From NCBI RefSeq assembly GCF_003121705.1, contig NZ_PYHR01000002.1, forward strand, positions 2,480,001 through 2,544,000: DNA of 64,000 nucleotides, read 5' to 3'. This document shows positions 53,639 to 61,489 of this stretch, piece after piece. This DNA comes from Serinibacter arcticus (GTDB lineage: Bacteria > Actinomycetota > Actinomycetes > Actinomycetales > Beutenbergiaceae). Position 1 is the first letter of the stretch. Each line of letters starts with the position of its first letter. Both the position numbers and the translations under genes were made by a program. The notes beneath the pieces were generated by a model that was given only the letters and a program-made list of their open reading frames with translations, made no database searches and was not told the DNA's origin.

Positions 53639-53666
53639 GTTATACAGACATAACGCAAGGAGTCAA
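53639..53666 (-). promoter_or_regulatory. Sigma-70-type promoter of the small secreted protein gene
   Basis: On the minus strand TTGACT (53666-53661), a 16-bp spacer and TATAAC (53644-53639) lie about 54 bp upstream of the start codon. An inverted repeat CGTTAT-ACAGAC-ATAACG overlaps the -10. It is the closest to consensus in the window and unusually AT-rich. Confidence 0.6.
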
Positions 53667-53705
53667 CGGTCGCGGAGCGTCCAGGGCCACCCGGGGCCGC
53701 CCCTC

Positions 53706-53731
53706 CCAACCACTGGCGAGGGGTTTCTGCA
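53706..53731. repeat. Dispersed 26-bp repeat, intergenic copy
   Basis: CCAACCACTGGCGAGGGGTT plus TCTGCA is 25/26 identical to the reverse complement of 41743-41768, which lies inside the flavoprotein gene. It is downstream of lacI, next to the inverted repeat at 53754. Confidence 0.75.
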
Positions 53732-53753
53732 CACGGTCCGGCGGCCCGGTCGG

Positions 53754-53812
53754 CGTTGCGCGCACCGGTGGTCGCTTCGCGACGGCGGAAGCGGCCGTTC
53801 GTGCGCGCAACG
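53754..53812. repeat. Second copy of the 22-bp inverted-repeat element
   Basis: The left arm (53754-53775) is identical to that at 42208-42229; the loop is again 15 nt; the right arm (53791-53812) has diverged at 5 of 22 positions, leaving a paired outer stem (GTGCGCGCAACG). It lies 84 bp beyond the lacI stop, so it may terminate lacI. Confidence 0.8.
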
Positions 53813-53896
53813 TGGGGCGGGGGGGCGGCGCCTACGGCCGCCGGAACTCCATGGCGACGGCGCCCGCCCGCCCGGGCCGCGCCCCGCCGTCGCCCG

Positions 53897-54924
53897 TCAG
53901 GTGCTCTCGCGCACCACGAGCGTCGCCGGCAGCGTGACCGACCGCGTCCCGCCGCCCTCCACCAGCCCGACCAGCGTGTTCACCATCTCGACGCTGATCG
54001 CGTCGAACGGCTGACGCATCGTCGTCAGGGGCGGGTCGAGCGCCTGCGCGAGGCCGGAGTCGTCGAAGCCGACGACCGCCACGTCGTCGGGGATCGACCT
54101 CCCGGCCCGGCCGAGCGCGATGATCGCGCCGGCGGCCATGAGGTCCGATCCGGCGAACACGGCGTCGAGGTCGGGGTGGCGCGCGAGGAGCTCCTCCATG
54201 CCGGCCGTCCCGGAGTCCTGCGACCAGTCGCCGTGCACCACGAGGGAGTCGTCGAAGTCGTCGCCGAGCTCGTCGCGGTAGCCCTCGAGCCGGTAGCGAC
54301 CGCCGGGGGTGTCCATCGGTCCGGTGATCATCGCGATCCGGCGCCGCCCGCGCTCGCGGAGATGGGCGACGACGGTGCGCGCGCTCCCGGCCTCCTCCAC
54401 CGACACCGAGGGCACCCGGCCCGCGAAGCCGAGCGGCATGCCGCACGCGACGGTCGGGATGTCCTGCTCGAGGAGCAGCTGGACCATGGGGTCGCTCTCG
54501 TGCGAGGAGATGAGCAGCACGCCGTCGACGTGACCGGCCCCGATGTACTGCGCGGCGTTCTCGCGCTCGCTCGGCGTGCCGGCCACCAGCACCACGAGCG
54601 CCATCGACCGGGCCGACACGGCCTCGGCCGCGCCGCGCAGCAGCATGGAGAACACGGGGTCGGCGAACAAGCGCGACTGCGGCTCGGTGATGAGGAAGGC
54701 GAGGGAGTTGCTCCGCCCGGTCACGAGCGACCGGGCGTGCTGGTTGGCGCGGTAGCCGGTGGTGGCGATCGCCTGCTCGACGGCCTCGCGGGCCGGGGGC
54801 GAGACCCAGTGCCCGCCGTTGATGACGCGCGAGACGGTGCCGCGCGAGACGCCGGCGGCCGCCGCCACGTCACGGATGGTCGGGCGACGTCGGGGGGCGC
54901 CGTCGCCACCTCAGTAGTGTCCAC
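53897..54924 (-). CDS. LacI-family regulator of galactan locus, apparent 1-base frameshift
   Basis: The long frame (to 54868) begins inside the DNA-binding domain at VAAAAGVSRGTVSRVING and continues through a complete sugar-sensing domain (NSLAFLITEPQSRLFADP; HVDGVLLISSHE; AVFAGSDLMAAGAI; TTMRQPFDAIS). The missing LacI helix 1 (RRRPTIRDV) is encoded just upstream in frame but has no start codon before a stop. GTG 54924 in the next frame reads TTEVATAPP into six C (54892-54897), where a -1 shift joins the halves. TAGAGT lies 7 bp before GTG 54924, suggesting a leaderless transcript. Divergent from the GH42 gene. Confidence 0.85.
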
Positions 54925-54977
54925 GCGGGAACTCTAACCGCAGCGGTCGGGCCCCGCCCCCGACCGCCGTCGCACGA

Positions 54978-54993
54978 CTGGGCACGGTCACAG
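54978..54993. promoter_or_regulatory. LacI operator O1
   Basis: CTGGGCACGGTCACAG differs by one base from the 16-mer repeated at 55057 and 55074. It lies near the lacI start, 79 bp from O2, so DNA looping or autoregulation is possible. Confidence 0.65.
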
Positions 54994-55056
54994 TTGCGTC
55001 ACGGTCGGCGATCAGGGCCCGAGGGGGCTAGCGCTCGCGTCCACGATGTGGTTAAC

Positions 55057-55089
55057 CTGTGCACGGTCACAGGCTGTGACCGTGCACAG
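55057..55089. promoter_or_regulatory. LacI operators O2/O3: perfect 33-bp palindrome
   Basis: CTGTGCACGGTCACAG (55057-55072) and its exact reverse complement CTGTGACCGTGCACAG (55074-55089) share one central G. Each half contains the TGTG-N6-CACA pattern of LacI-family operators. It ends 45 bp before the GH42 start, where bound repressor would block the galactan operon. Confidence 0.8.
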
Positions 55090-55133
55090 TATCGATGACG
55101 CTGCCGATGTGCAGCGCGACTCAACGGAGTGTC

Positions 55134-57260
55134 ATGCCGGAGCTTTCCGGGCCCACCAGCAGGCCCATCGTCTGGCCCCTTGCCGGGTCCATCGCCTACG
55201 GGGGCGACTACAACCCCGAGCAGTGGCCGCGCGAGGTCTGGGACGAGGACGTCACCCTGATGCGTCAGGCCGGGGTCAACCTGGTCAGCGTCGGCATCTT
55301 CTCCTGGGCGATGCTCGAGACCGAGGAGGGCGTGTTCGACTTCGCCTGGCTCGACGAGCTGCTCGACCTGCTGCACAGCAACGGGATCGCCGTCGACCTC
55401 GGCACCCCCACCGTCTCCCCGCCGGCCTGGTTCTTCGCCGCGTACCCCGACTCCCGCGTGATCGACGCCGACGGCGTCGTCAAGGGCTTCGGCTCCCGCG
55501 GCATGGCCTCGCACGCCTCGCCCGAGTACCGCGACGCGATCGTCCGCATCGCCGGCGTGCTCGCGGCCCGCTACGCCGACCACCCCGCCGTCGTCCTGTG
55601 GCACGTCCACAACGAGTACGGCGTCCCGGTCGCCGAGGACTTCTCGCCCCGCGCCGTCGCCTCCTGGCAGGCCTGGCTGCAGGAGCGCTACGGCTCGCTC
55701 GACGCGCTGAACGCCGCCTGGGGCACCGCCTTCTGGGGTCAGCGGTTCGCCCGCTGGGAGCACGTCGTCGCGCCCGCCGCCACGCCGTCGACCGGCAACC
55801 CGTCCATGAAGCTCGACTGGGCCCGGTTCACCGACGACCAGCTGCGCGAGTGCTTCCGCCTCGAGCGCGACGCCATCCGCGCCCGCGCCCCGCAGCCGAT
55901 CACCACGAACTTCATGGCGCACCAGTCGTGGAACACGGACCTGTGGAAGTGGGCGCAGGAGGTCGACATCGTCTCCGACGACCACTACCTCTGGTCGCCC
56001 GACCCCGAGGCGCACGTCGCCCTCGCCCTCTCCGCCGACCTCACCCGGTCCGTCGCCCGCGGTCGCCCGTGGATGCTCCTGGAGCACTCCACCTCGGCCG
56101 TGAACTGGCAGGGCCGCAACATCGCCAAGCGTCCGGGCGAGATGCAGCGCAACGCGCTCACGCACCTCGGCCGCGGCGCCGACGCGATCATGTTCTTCCA
56201 GTGGCGCGCCTCCCGCTCCGGCGCGGAGAAGTTCCACTCGGCGATGCTCCCGCACGCCGGTACGTCCAGCCGCGTCTTCCGCGAGGTCACCGAGCTCGGC
56301 GCGCACCTCGCGCTGCTGGGCGAGGTCCAGGACTCCCGCGTGCAGGCCGACGTCGCCGTCCTCTACGACTGGGAGTCGATGTGGGCGCAGGACCTGGAGT
56401 GGCGGCCGTCAGACGCGCTGACCTTCCGGGAGCGCATGCGCACCTACTACGAGCGGCTGTGGCGCGACGGCGTCCCCGTCGACTTCGCCCACCCGGCTGA
56501 CGACCTGTCGGGCTACAAGCTCGTCGTCGCCCCCGCGTCGTACCTCCTCACCGAGGAGGCCGGCGCCAACCTCACCGCGTTCGTCGCGGGCGGCGGGACG
56601 CTCCTGGTGTCCTGCTTCGCCGCAGCCGTCGACGAGCACGACACCGTCCACGCGGGCGGCTTCGGCGCCCCGCTGAAGGACGGGCTCGGGCTCACGGTCG
56701 AGGAGTACCGGCCGCTGCGCGAGGGCGACGTCGTCGCCGTCGTGAGCGCCGACGGCGAGGAGCTCACCTCCCGCGACTGGACCGAGGACCTCGCCCTCGC
56801 CGGCGCGCAGCCGTGGGCCACCTACGGCGCCGCCCCCGCGGGCGGTCCGCTGGAGGGCACCCCCGCCGTCACGCGTCACACGCACGGCGCCGGCACGGGC
56901 TGGTACGTCGGCACGACGCTCGACGTCGCGGCCCTCGCCCCGGTGCTGGCCGCGGTCTACGCGGACGCCGGCGTCACCCCGGCCCCGACGCCCGACGGCG
57001 TGGAGGTCATGGTGCGCCACGGCGCGAGCGCGAGCTACGTCGTCGCGGTCAACCACAACGAGACCGACGCGATCGTGCCCGTCACCGGCACCGACCTCCT
57101 CACCGAGCAGGCCGTCGACGGCGAGCTCACCCTCCCGGCCGGAGCGGTCGCCGTCGTGCGCACCGCGCCGGTCCGCCCCGGGACCGCCGAGAACTTCGGT
57201 GGACCCCTGTCCTCGGAGGAGCTCGCGGGCCTCTCCGACGCCGCCCTCGCGGGCAGCTAG
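55134..57260 (+). CDS. GH42 beta-galactosidase
   Basis: A 708-residue retaining beta-galactosidase that would hydrolyse galacto-oligosaccharides in the cytoplasm (no signal peptide). The N-terminal barrel shows IAYGGDYNPEQWP; acid/base is Glu161 in HVHNEYG and nucleophile Glu317 in LLEHSTSAVNWQGRN. A trimerisation domain (GYKLVVAPASYLLTEEAG) and a C-terminal beta domain follow. ATG 55134 is preferred to ATG 55095, which would begin only 6 bp after operator O3; CGGAGTG precedes it. First gene of the operon with the ABC transporter. Confidence 0.94.
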   Translation: MPELSGPTSRPIVWPLAGSIAYGGDYNPEQWPREVWDEDVTLMRQAGVNLVSVGIFSWAMLETEEGVFDFAWLDELLDLLHSNGIAVDLGTPTVSPPAWFFAAYPDSRVIDADGVVKGFGSRGMASHASPEYRDAIVRIAGVLAARYADHPAVVLWHVHNEYGVPVAEDFSPRAVASWQAWLQERYGSLDALNAAWGTAFWGQRFARWEHVVAPAATPSTGNPSMKLDWARFTDDQLRECFRLERDAIRARAPQPITTNFMAHQSWNTDLWKWAQEVDIVSDDHYLWSPDPEAHVALALSADLTRSVARGRPWMLLEHSTSAVNWQGRNIAKRPGEMQRNALTHLGRGADAIMFFQWRASRSGAEKFHSAMLPHAGTSSRVFREVTELGAHLALLGEVQDSRVQADVAVLYDWESMWAQDLEWRPSDALTFRERMRTYYERLWRDGVPVDFAHPADDLSGYKLVVAPASYLLTEEAGANLTAFVAGGGTLLVSCFAAAVDEHDTVHAGGFGAPLKDGLGLTVEEYRPLREGDVVAVVSADGEELTSRDWTEDLALAGAQPWATYGAAPAGGPLEGTPAVTRHTHGAGTGWYVGTTLDVAALAPVLAAVYADAGVTPAPTPDGVEVMVRHGASASYVVAVNHNETDAIVPVTGTDLLTEQAVDGELTLPAGAVAVVRTAPVRPGTAENFGGPLSSEELAGLSDAALAGS

Positions 57261-57261
57261 C

Positions 57262-57279
57262 AGAACCAGAACCAGAACC
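57262..57279. repeat. Three tandem AGAACC hexamers
   Basis: AGAACCAGAACCAGAACC lies two bases after the GH42 stop codon, in the 91-bp gap before the binding-protein gene. A short simple repeat; no role is evident. Confidence 0.6.
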
Positions 57280-57351
57280 AGCAGGACGTCGCCCGCAAGG
57301 ATGTGGACGACGACGACGACGCCGATCGTGCGTCGACGGAAAGGAAGAGCA

Positions 57352-58626
57352 ATGCGCAAGTCCATCGTTCTCGGTGCACCGCTCGCGGTCGCCGTCCTGG
57401 CCCTGACCGCCTGCGGCGGCGGCGACCCCGCCCCGGCGGAGACCGCCTCGGGCACCTCATCGGCCACCGAGACGGCCACCGGCGGCGGTGACGCCGAGGG
57501 TGCCGAGCTCGTCATCTGGTCCGACGCCGAGCGTGAGCAGGCGATCAACGACGCCGCCGCCGACTTCGAGGCCGACACCGGCGCCACCGTCACGGTCGTC
57601 CAGAAGAACTTCGAGGACCTCCGGGCCGACTTCCTCGCCCAGGTCCCCACGGGTGAGGGCCCCGACATCACGATCGGCGCGCACGACTGGCTGGGCGAGT
57701 TCGTCGAGTCCGGCGTCGTCGACACGATCGACCTCGGCGAGCGGGTGTCCGACTTCGAGCCCGTCACCGTCGAGGCGCTGACCTACGACGGCCAGCTCTA
57801 CGCCCTCCCGTACGCCCAGGAGAGCGTCGCGCTCATCCAGAACACCGCCCTCGTCGGCGAGGAGACGCCCGCCACCTGGGACGAGATGATCCAGATGGCG
57901 ACGGACGCCGGCTTCGGCGACCGCCCGTTCATCCTCTACACGAGCGGCACCAAGGGCGACATGTACACGTCCTACGGCTTCCAGACGTCCTTCGGCGCCC
58001 CGGTCTTCGTGCAGGCCGAGGACGGCTCGTACACCAACGAGGTCGGCCTGGGCGGCGAGAGCGGTCTCGCGTTCGCGCAGTTCCTGTTCGACAACGGCTC
58101 CGCCGGCACCGGCTACTTCACCGACACGGTCGACTACGACATCGGCAACGAGCTCTTCGCCACGGGCCAGTCGCCGTTCATCGTCCAGGGCCCCTGGACG
58201 ATCCCGACCTTCACCGACGCCGGTGTCGACGTCGCCGTGGGTCCGATCCCGGCCGCCGGCGCCGAGAGCGCCGCGCCGTTCGTCGGCGTCCAGGGCTTCT
58301 ACCTCTCCGCGCAGTCGTCCAACGCGCTGCTCGCGAACGACTTCCTGACGAACTACATGTCGACCGACGAGGCGCAGGCCGCGCTCTACGAGGCCGACCC
58401 GCGCATCCCGGCGCTGACCTCCGTGGCCGACGACGTCGCCTCCGACCCGGTCATCGCCGGCTTCCTCTCGGCCGCGCAGAACGGCGTCCCGATGCCGAAC
58501 ATCCCCGAGATGGGCGCCGTCTGGGACTTCTGGAACGCCGCGCAGATCGCGCTGATCAACGGCCAGGACCCGGCGTCGATCTGGCCGGGCATGGTCACCA
58601 ACATCGAGACGGCCATCGCCAACTGA
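57352..58626 (+). CDS. Sugar ABC transporter substrate-binding lipoprotein (MalE/GanS-like)
   Basis: A 424-residue extracellular solute-binding protein, family 1. Lipobox LALTAC (Cys21) is followed by a Ser/Thr/Gly linker. The fold resembles maltose and galacto-oligosaccharide binders: LVIWSDAEREQAINDAAADFE, GPDITIGAHDWLGEF, LPYAQESVALIQNTAL, PFIVQGPWTIP, GVQGFYLSAQS. Good ribosome-binding site (AAAGGAAGAG) before ATG 57352. Context (GH42, GH53) points to beta-1,4-galacto-oligosaccharides as ligand; that is inference. A strong hairpin follows the gene. Confidence 0.92.
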   Translation: MRKSIVLGAPLAVAVLALTACGGGDPAPAETASGTSSATETATGGGDAEGAELVIWSDAEREQAINDAAADFEADTGATVTVVQKNFEDLRADFLAQVPTGEGPDITIGAHDWLGEFVESGVVDTIDLGERVSDFEPVTVEALTYDGQLYALPYAQESVALIQNTALVGEETPATWDEMIQMATDAGFGDRPFILYTSGTKGDMYTSYGFQTSFGAPVFVQAEDGSYTNEVGLGGESGLAFAQFLFDNGSAGTGYFTDTVDYDIGNELFATGQSPFIVQGPWTIPTFTDAGVDVAVGPIPAAGAESAAPFVGVQGFYLSAQSSNALLANDFLTNYMSTDEAQAALYEADPRIPALTSVADDVASDPVIAGFLSAAQNGVPMPNIPEMGAVWDFWNAAQIALINGQDPASIWPGMVTNIETAIAN

Positions 58627-58632
58627 CTGAGT

Positions 58633-58671
58633 CGTCCGGGGTGCCGCCGCTGGTCGGCGGCACCCCGGACG
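58633..58671 (+). terminator. 16-bp hairpin between binding-protein and permease genes
   Basis: CGTCCGGGGTGCCGCC (58633-58648) pairs perfectly with 58656-58671 around a 7-nt loop. It sits 7 bp after the binding-protein stop. In sugar ABC operons such a hairpin protects the upstream mRNA and reduces read-through, giving more binding protein than permease; no T-run follows, so partial termination is inferred. Confidence 0.75.
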
Positions 58672-58696
58672 GGCCACATCGAACCAAGGAGTGAGC

Positions 58697-60313
58697 ATGT
58701 CAGTCGGTACCGACAGCGAGGTTCGCCCGCCCCGTGCGGACGCGCCCAGGGAGTCGCACGCACGCGGCTGGCGGGGCCCGGGGTGGGGCTTCCTCGTGAA
58801 GCTCGCCCTCATGATGGTCGTCAACGCCATCGGCATCCTGGCGATCGTCGCCGCCTACAACGTCGAGTCGTGGTTCATCCTCGGCGTCCTGGCCGTGCTG
58901 CTCCTGGTGGCCGACTGGATCTACTTCGCCCGCCGCGCGGTGCCGATGAAGTACCTCTACCCGGGGCTCATCTTCCTCGCGGTGTTCCAGATCTTCACGC
59001 TCTTCTACACCGGCTACGTCGCCTTCACGAACTACGGCACGGGCCACCTGGGCAGCCAGCAGCAGGCGGTCGACGCCGCGCTGATCCAGGACGAGAAGCG
59101 CCTCGAGGACTCGCCGTCGTACCCGCTCAGCGTGGTGCGCGACGGCGACGTGCTCGGCTTCGCGATCTCCGACGCCGACGGCGTCGTCTCCCTCGGCACC
59201 CCCGAGCAGCCGCTCGAGCCGATCGGCGGGGTCGTCGTCGACGAGAGCGGCCGTCCGGTCGAGGTCCCGGGCTGGGAGGTCGTCCCGCGCGCCCAGGTGC
59301 TCGGCAACCCGACCCTCGCCGCCGAGGTCACCTCGCTGCGCGTGCCCGTCTCCGACGACGCCGAGGAGGGTTCGATCCGCACCCGCGAGGGTTCGACGGG
59401 GGCGATCTACACCTCCAGCCTCGAGTGGGACCCGGCCGCGCAGACGCTGACGAACACGGAGACCGGAGTGGTCTTCTCGCCGGACGACCGCGGCAACTTC
59501 GTCAGTCCCGACGGCGACCGGCTCGCCGCCGGCTGGTACGTCGGCGTCGGCTTCGAGAACTTCCAGCGCGCGTTCACGGACGCCGCCTACGCCGGCCCGC
59601 TGCTCAAGGTGACCGCCTGGACCTTCGCGTTCGCGGCGCTCACCGTGCTGACGAGCTTCGGACTCGGCCTCCTGTTCGCCCTCATCTACAACGACGAGCG
59701 GCTGCGGGGCCGCAAGATCCTGCGGACGATCTTCATCCTCCCGTACGCGTTCCCGGCGTTCATGTCCGCCCTGCTGTGGCGCGGCATGCTCAACTCCGAG
59801 TTCGGCGTCATCAACGACTGGTTCTTCTTCGGCGCCGACATCGGCTGGCTGAGCGACCCGTGGTTGGCGAAGTTCGCCGTGCTCTGGGTCAACCTCTGGC
59901 TGAGCTACCCGTACTGGATGCTCGTGACGACCGGGGCGCTGCAGTCGCTCCCTGGCGACGTCGCTGAGGCGGCCCGGATCGACGGCGCGGGCCGGTGGCG
60001 GATGTTCCGCTCCATCACCCTCCCGCTGCTGATGGTCTCGACGGCGCCGCTCGCGATCGCGTCGTTCGCCTTCAACTTCAACAACTTCACGATCATCTAC
60101 ATGCTCACCGGCGGTGGTCCCGCATTCCCAGGGGCCTCGGTGCCGCTCGGATCGACCGACATCCTCATCTCCGCGATCTACCAGATCTCCGGGGTCGCGG
60201 GCGGTCGGGCCGACTACGGCCTGGCGAGTGCGCTGTCGATCATCGTCTTCATCGTCATCGGGGTCATCTCGGCGCTCGCGTTCCGTCAGACCCGCAAGCT
60301 GGAGGAGATCTGA
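58697..60313 (+). CDS. Sugar ABC transporter permease (MalF/GanP-like)
   Basis: A 538-residue permease. It has two N-terminal helices, a third (YLYPGLIFLAVFQIFTLFYTGYVAF), then a large external loop of ~180 residues (about 115-300) as in MalF P2, then the transporter core. The ATPase-contact EAA loop is EAARIDGAGRWRMFRSITLPLL. ATG 58697 has AAGGAG five bases upstream. Its stop shares one base with the next gene's start. No ATPase gene is in the window; a shared MsiK-type ATPase is usual for such systems in actinobacteria. Confidence 0.93.
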   Translation: MSVGTDSEVRPPRADAPRESHARGWRGPGWGFLVKLALMMVVNAIGILAIVAAYNVESWFILGVLAVLLLVADWIYFARRAVPMKYLYPGLIFLAVFQIFTLFYTGYVAFTNYGTGHLGSQQQAVDAALIQDEKRLEDSPSYPLSVVRDGDVLGFAISDADGVVSLGTPEQPLEPIGGVVVDESGRPVEVPGWEVVPRAQVLGNPTLAAEVTSLRVPVSDDAEEGSIRTREGSTGAIYTSSLEWDPAAQTLTNTETGVVFSPDDRGNFVSPDGDRLAAGWYVGVGFENFQRAFTDAAYAGPLLKVTAWTFAFAALTVLTSFGLGLLFALIYNDERLRGRKILRTIFILPYAFPAFMSALLWRGMLNSEFGVINDWFFFGADIGWLSDPWLAKFAVLWVNLWLSYPYWMLVTTGALQSLPGDVAEAARIDGAGRWRMFRSITLPLLMVSTAPLAIASFAFNFNNFTIIYMLTGGGPAFPGASVPLGSTDILISAIYQISGVAGGRADYGLASALSIIVFIVIGVISALAFRQTRKLEEI

Positions 60314-61230
60314 TGTCGAGCGTCAGCAGCACCACGAGCGCCCAGGCGCCGGCGACCGCGACGGTCGAGCGGCGCACCCCCGGACGACGCCGTCGCTGGT
60401 GGGCCGAGGTCGGGTGGAAGTACCCCCTCGCGGCCATCATCGTGTTCTACGCCGCGTTCCCGCTGGTCTACGCGCTGTCCGCGGCGCTCAACCCGCGCGG
60501 CTCGCTCGCCGGCTCGTCGTCGCTGTTCTCCGATGTGGGCCTGGCCAACTTCGCCGCGCTCGGCGGCACCGCGTACTGGACCTGGGTGACCAACACCCTG
60601 GTGGTGTGCGGGGCGTCGGCGATCGGCGCCGTCGCGATGGGCGGTGCGGCCGCGTACGCGTTCTCGCGGTTCCGCTTCCGCGGCCGGCGCGCGTCGCTCA
60701 CGACGCTCCTGATCGTGCAGATGTTCCCGCAGACGGTCGCGTTCGTGGCGGTGTTCCTGCTGCTCAACGCCCTCGGTGAGGTCGTGCCGTCGCTCGGGAT
60801 CAACTCCAAGATCGCCCTGATCTGCGTCTACCTCGGCGGCGCGCTCGGCGCGAACACGTTCCTCATGTACGGGTACTTCAACACGATCCCGATGGAGATC
60901 GACGAGGCCGCCCGGATCGACGGCGCGAGCCACGCCCAGGTGTTCTGGCAGCTGATCATGCCGCTCGTCGTCCCGATCCTCGCGGTGGTGGGGCTGCTGG
61001 CCTTCATCTCCTCGTTCGGCGACTTCATCCTGGCCCGGATCGTGCTGACGTCCGAGGACAACTGGACGCTCGCCGTCGGGATGTACCAGTGGGTCTCCAA
61101 CCAGCTCACCTCCCGCTGGGGGCTCTTCGCCGCCGGCTCGATGATCGCCGCGCTGCCGGTGCTCGTCCTGTTCCTGTCGCTGCAGCGCTTCATCGTCGGC
61201 GGCCTGTCCGCGGGCTCCGTGAAGGGCTGA
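60313..61230 (+). CDS. Sugar ABC transporter permease (MalG/GanQ-like)
   Basis: A 305-residue permease with an Arg-rich cytoplasmic N-terminus (VERRTPGRRRRWW) and six helices. The EAA loop is EAARIDGASHAQVFWQLIMPLV; FRFRGRR and SLQRFIVGGLSAGSVKG at the end are typical of MalG proteins. Start ATG 60313 overlaps the preceding stop (TGATG), so the two permeases are coupled. Followed by a large inverted-repeat region. Confidence 0.93.
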   Translation: MSSVSSTTSAQAPATATVERRTPGRRRRWWAEVGWKYPLAAIIVFYAAFPLVYALSAALNPRGSLAGSSSLFSDVGLANFAALGGTAYWTWVTNTLVVCGASAIGAVAMGGAAAYAFSRFRFRGRRASLTTLLIVQMFPQTVAFVAVFLLLNALGEVVPSLGINSKIALICVYLGGALGANTFLMYGYFNTIPMEIDEAARIDGASHAQVFWQLIMPLVVPILAVVGLLAFISSFGDFILARIVLTSEDNWTLAVGMYQWVSNQLTSRWGLFAAGSMIAALPVLVLFLSLQRFIVGGLSAGSVKG

Positions 61231-61489
61231 CGCGGCCGCACCAACCATTCGCGAGGCCCTTCGGGTCTGGTCGCGAGGCCGTTCCGGTCTGGTCGCGAGG
61301 CCGTTCGGTCGCCAGCTCGGGTTGCGCCGCGCCGCAACGGCCTCGCGACTGCACCACAACGGCCTCGCGAACGCACCACAACGGCCTCGCGATGAGACCC
61401 GAAGGGCCTCGCGAAAGCAGGGGGAACGAACGTCCGGCCGTCGCGCACCCGCGCGGCGGCAGATCAACGACGATCCACGAGAGGAAGTC
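61231..61489. repeat. Large mosaic inverted repeat between permease and galactanase genes
   Basis: A gene-free 259 bp. TCGCGAGGCCCTTCGGGTC (61249-61267) and its exact reverse complement (61396-61414) are outer arms. Between them are variant units of the same theme, CGCGAGGCCGTT on the left (two copies) and AACGGCCTCGCGA on the right (three copies), so the whole block can fold in several ways. The 19-bp arm also occurs at 27132-27150. It may terminate the permease transcript. Confidence 0.8.
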
